Source: Nitrospinota bacterium (GTDB lineage Bacteria > Nitrospirota > Thermodesulfovibrionia > Thermodesulfovibrionales > UBA1546). From it: a stretch of 14,936 nucleotides of DNA. Made by a program: the position numbers and the translations under genes. The first letter of the stretch is position 1. Every line of letters starts with the position of its first letter. The notes under the pieces were generated by a model. It ran no database searches. It saw only the letters and a list, made by a program, of their open reading frames with translations, and had not been told where the DNA came from. Positions 14,156-14,936 of the stretch are shown here, piece after piece. The stretch spans positions 1-14,936 of the forward strand of contig JAHILQ010000069.1 in assembly GCA_018896985.1 (NCBI GenBank), written 5' to 3'.

Positions 14156-14936
14156 ATGAGCGAAAAGCAGAAATTACTCAAGGAACTTCCCTCTGTTGAT
14201 GAGATACTAAAGAGCAATGACGGTGTTAAGTGGTGCAGGACATATCCGAGAAAATATGTTTTGCAGGCAATAAGGGATGTGATTGACATGAGGAGAAAAG
14301 AGATACTTGTCGTAGACTCGACTCTACGAGAGGTGTCTTCCTCGGATGTATCCATCGAAGGGATGTCAGGGGATATAGAGATGAAGATAGAAAAACTTTC
14401 ATCTCTAAGCCTCAAGCCTGTTATAAATGCAACAGGCATAGTGATACACACAAACCTCGGCAGGTCAGTATTGTCAGAGAAAATACTTGATAATGTAAAA
14501 AAAATCGCAGAGAGCTATTCCAACCTTGAATACAATCTTGATGAGGGCAGGCGCGGAAAGAGATATGCCCATATCACGAGAATCCTCAGGGAAATTACAG
14601 GCGCTGAAGATGCTTTGATAGTCAACAACAATGCTGCTGCTGTTCTCCTCTGCCTTAGTGCGCTGGCAAAAGGCAAGGAAGTAATTGTCTCAAGAGGCGA
14701 GCTTGTTGAGATAGGAGGCTCGTTCAGGGTGCCAGATATTATGTCGTTAAGCGGCGCTGTCCTGAGAGAGGTCGGAACAACGAACAAGACGCATGTGTAT
14801 GATTATAGAAATGCGATTAATGAAAACACGGCATTAATCCTCAAAGTGCATCAGTCAAATTACAGGATTTCAGGTTTCACAGAGGAAGCGCCTGTTGCTG
14901 ATTTAAAAAAGCTTTCAGAGAAATATCACATCCCGG
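14156..14936 (+). CDS. selA: L-seryl-tRNA(Sec) selenium transferase SelA, N-terminal part (runs off the right edge)
   Basis: SelA is a PLP enzyme that converts seryl-tRNA(Sec) to selenocysteyl-tRNA(Sec). The 260 codons present carry the family's signatures in order: LPSVDEIL near the start, NATGIVIHTNLGRS from N91, YSNLEYNLDEGRRGKR, NNNAAAVLLCLSALAKGKEV, SRGELVEIGGSFRVPDIM, EVGTTNKTH and LKVHQSNYRISGFT. The PLP-binding Lys lies beyond the window. The ATG is fixed by an in-frame TAG four codons upstream; there is no recognisable Shine-Dalgarno. The presence of selA implies selenoprotein synthesis, common in anaerobes with selenium-dependent formate dehydrogenase or hydrogenase. selB is the usual downstream neighbour. 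Confidence 0.95.
   Translation, partial: MSEKQKLLKELPSVDEILKSNDGVKWCRTYPRKYVLQAIRDVIDMRRKEILVVDSTLREVSSSDVSIEGMSGDIEMKIEKLSSLSLKPVINATGIVIHTNLGRSVLSEKILDNVKKIAESYSNLEYNLDEGRRGKRYAHITRILREITGAEDALIVNNNAAAVLLCLSALAKGKEVIVSRGELVEIGGSFRVPDIMSLSGAVLREVGTTNKTHVYDYRNAINENTALILKVHQSNYRISGFTEEAPVADLKKLSEKYHIP

Overview
The window looks like a chromosomal piece of an anaerobic Gram-negative bacterium, most likely from the Nitrospirota (Thermodesulfovibrio-like) or a neighbouring deep-branching group. This rests on style only: moderate-to-low G+C, heavy use of AGG/AGA for Arg and ATA for Ile in most genes, outer-membrane genes (bamA, skp), a glycogen synthase next to a GalT-family enzyme, a PAS/GAF-rich soluble histidine kinase, and selA. 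No marker seen here fixes the phylum.

Layout. 1-373 (-) is the N-terminal part of an RluD-type pseudouridine synthase, divergent from 522-3534 (+), an outer-membrane biogenesis pair bamA-skp behind a good sigma70-type promoter. A compact nested inverted-repeat element (3531-3614) and a cold-shock gene (cspA) with a strong hairpin follow. tRNA-Thr(CGT) and an RNase Z-like metallo-beta-lactamase protein lie on the minus strand (4057-5165). From 5288 a plus-strand run reads galT-like, glgA, a 988-residue hybrid-sensor-free histidine kinase, and a CheY-like receiver. This suggests nucleotide-sugar/glycogen metabolism co-transcribed with a two-component pair. The run ends in a wrecked rlmD-type rRNA methyltransferase: its first 27 or so codons and last 90 or so codons are joined by an internal deletion of roughly 300 codons.

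Immediately after that scar the style changes. An AT-rich stretch holds a strong promoter, a 71-residue helical protein, a near-perfect 21-bp dyad, a TIR-domain protein with an unrecognised N-terminal half and different codon choice, and a Fic AMP-transferase with a built-in inhibitory motif whose start overlaps the TIR stop by 8 nt. This is a small accessory (probable defence or toxin-type) islet between the broken housekeeping gene and selA, which runs off the right edge.

Four intergenic tracts (2841-2937, 4141-4196, 5203-5271, 6299-6376) are built from degenerate 7-bp units. Each has a left array and a right array that is roughly its reverse complement. Three of the four end a few bases before the Shine-Dalgarno of the next gene. 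The sequences differ between tracts, but the 7-bp phase and inverted layout are shared. Together with the deletion scar plus TIR/Fic islet, this is the most unusual feature of the window.
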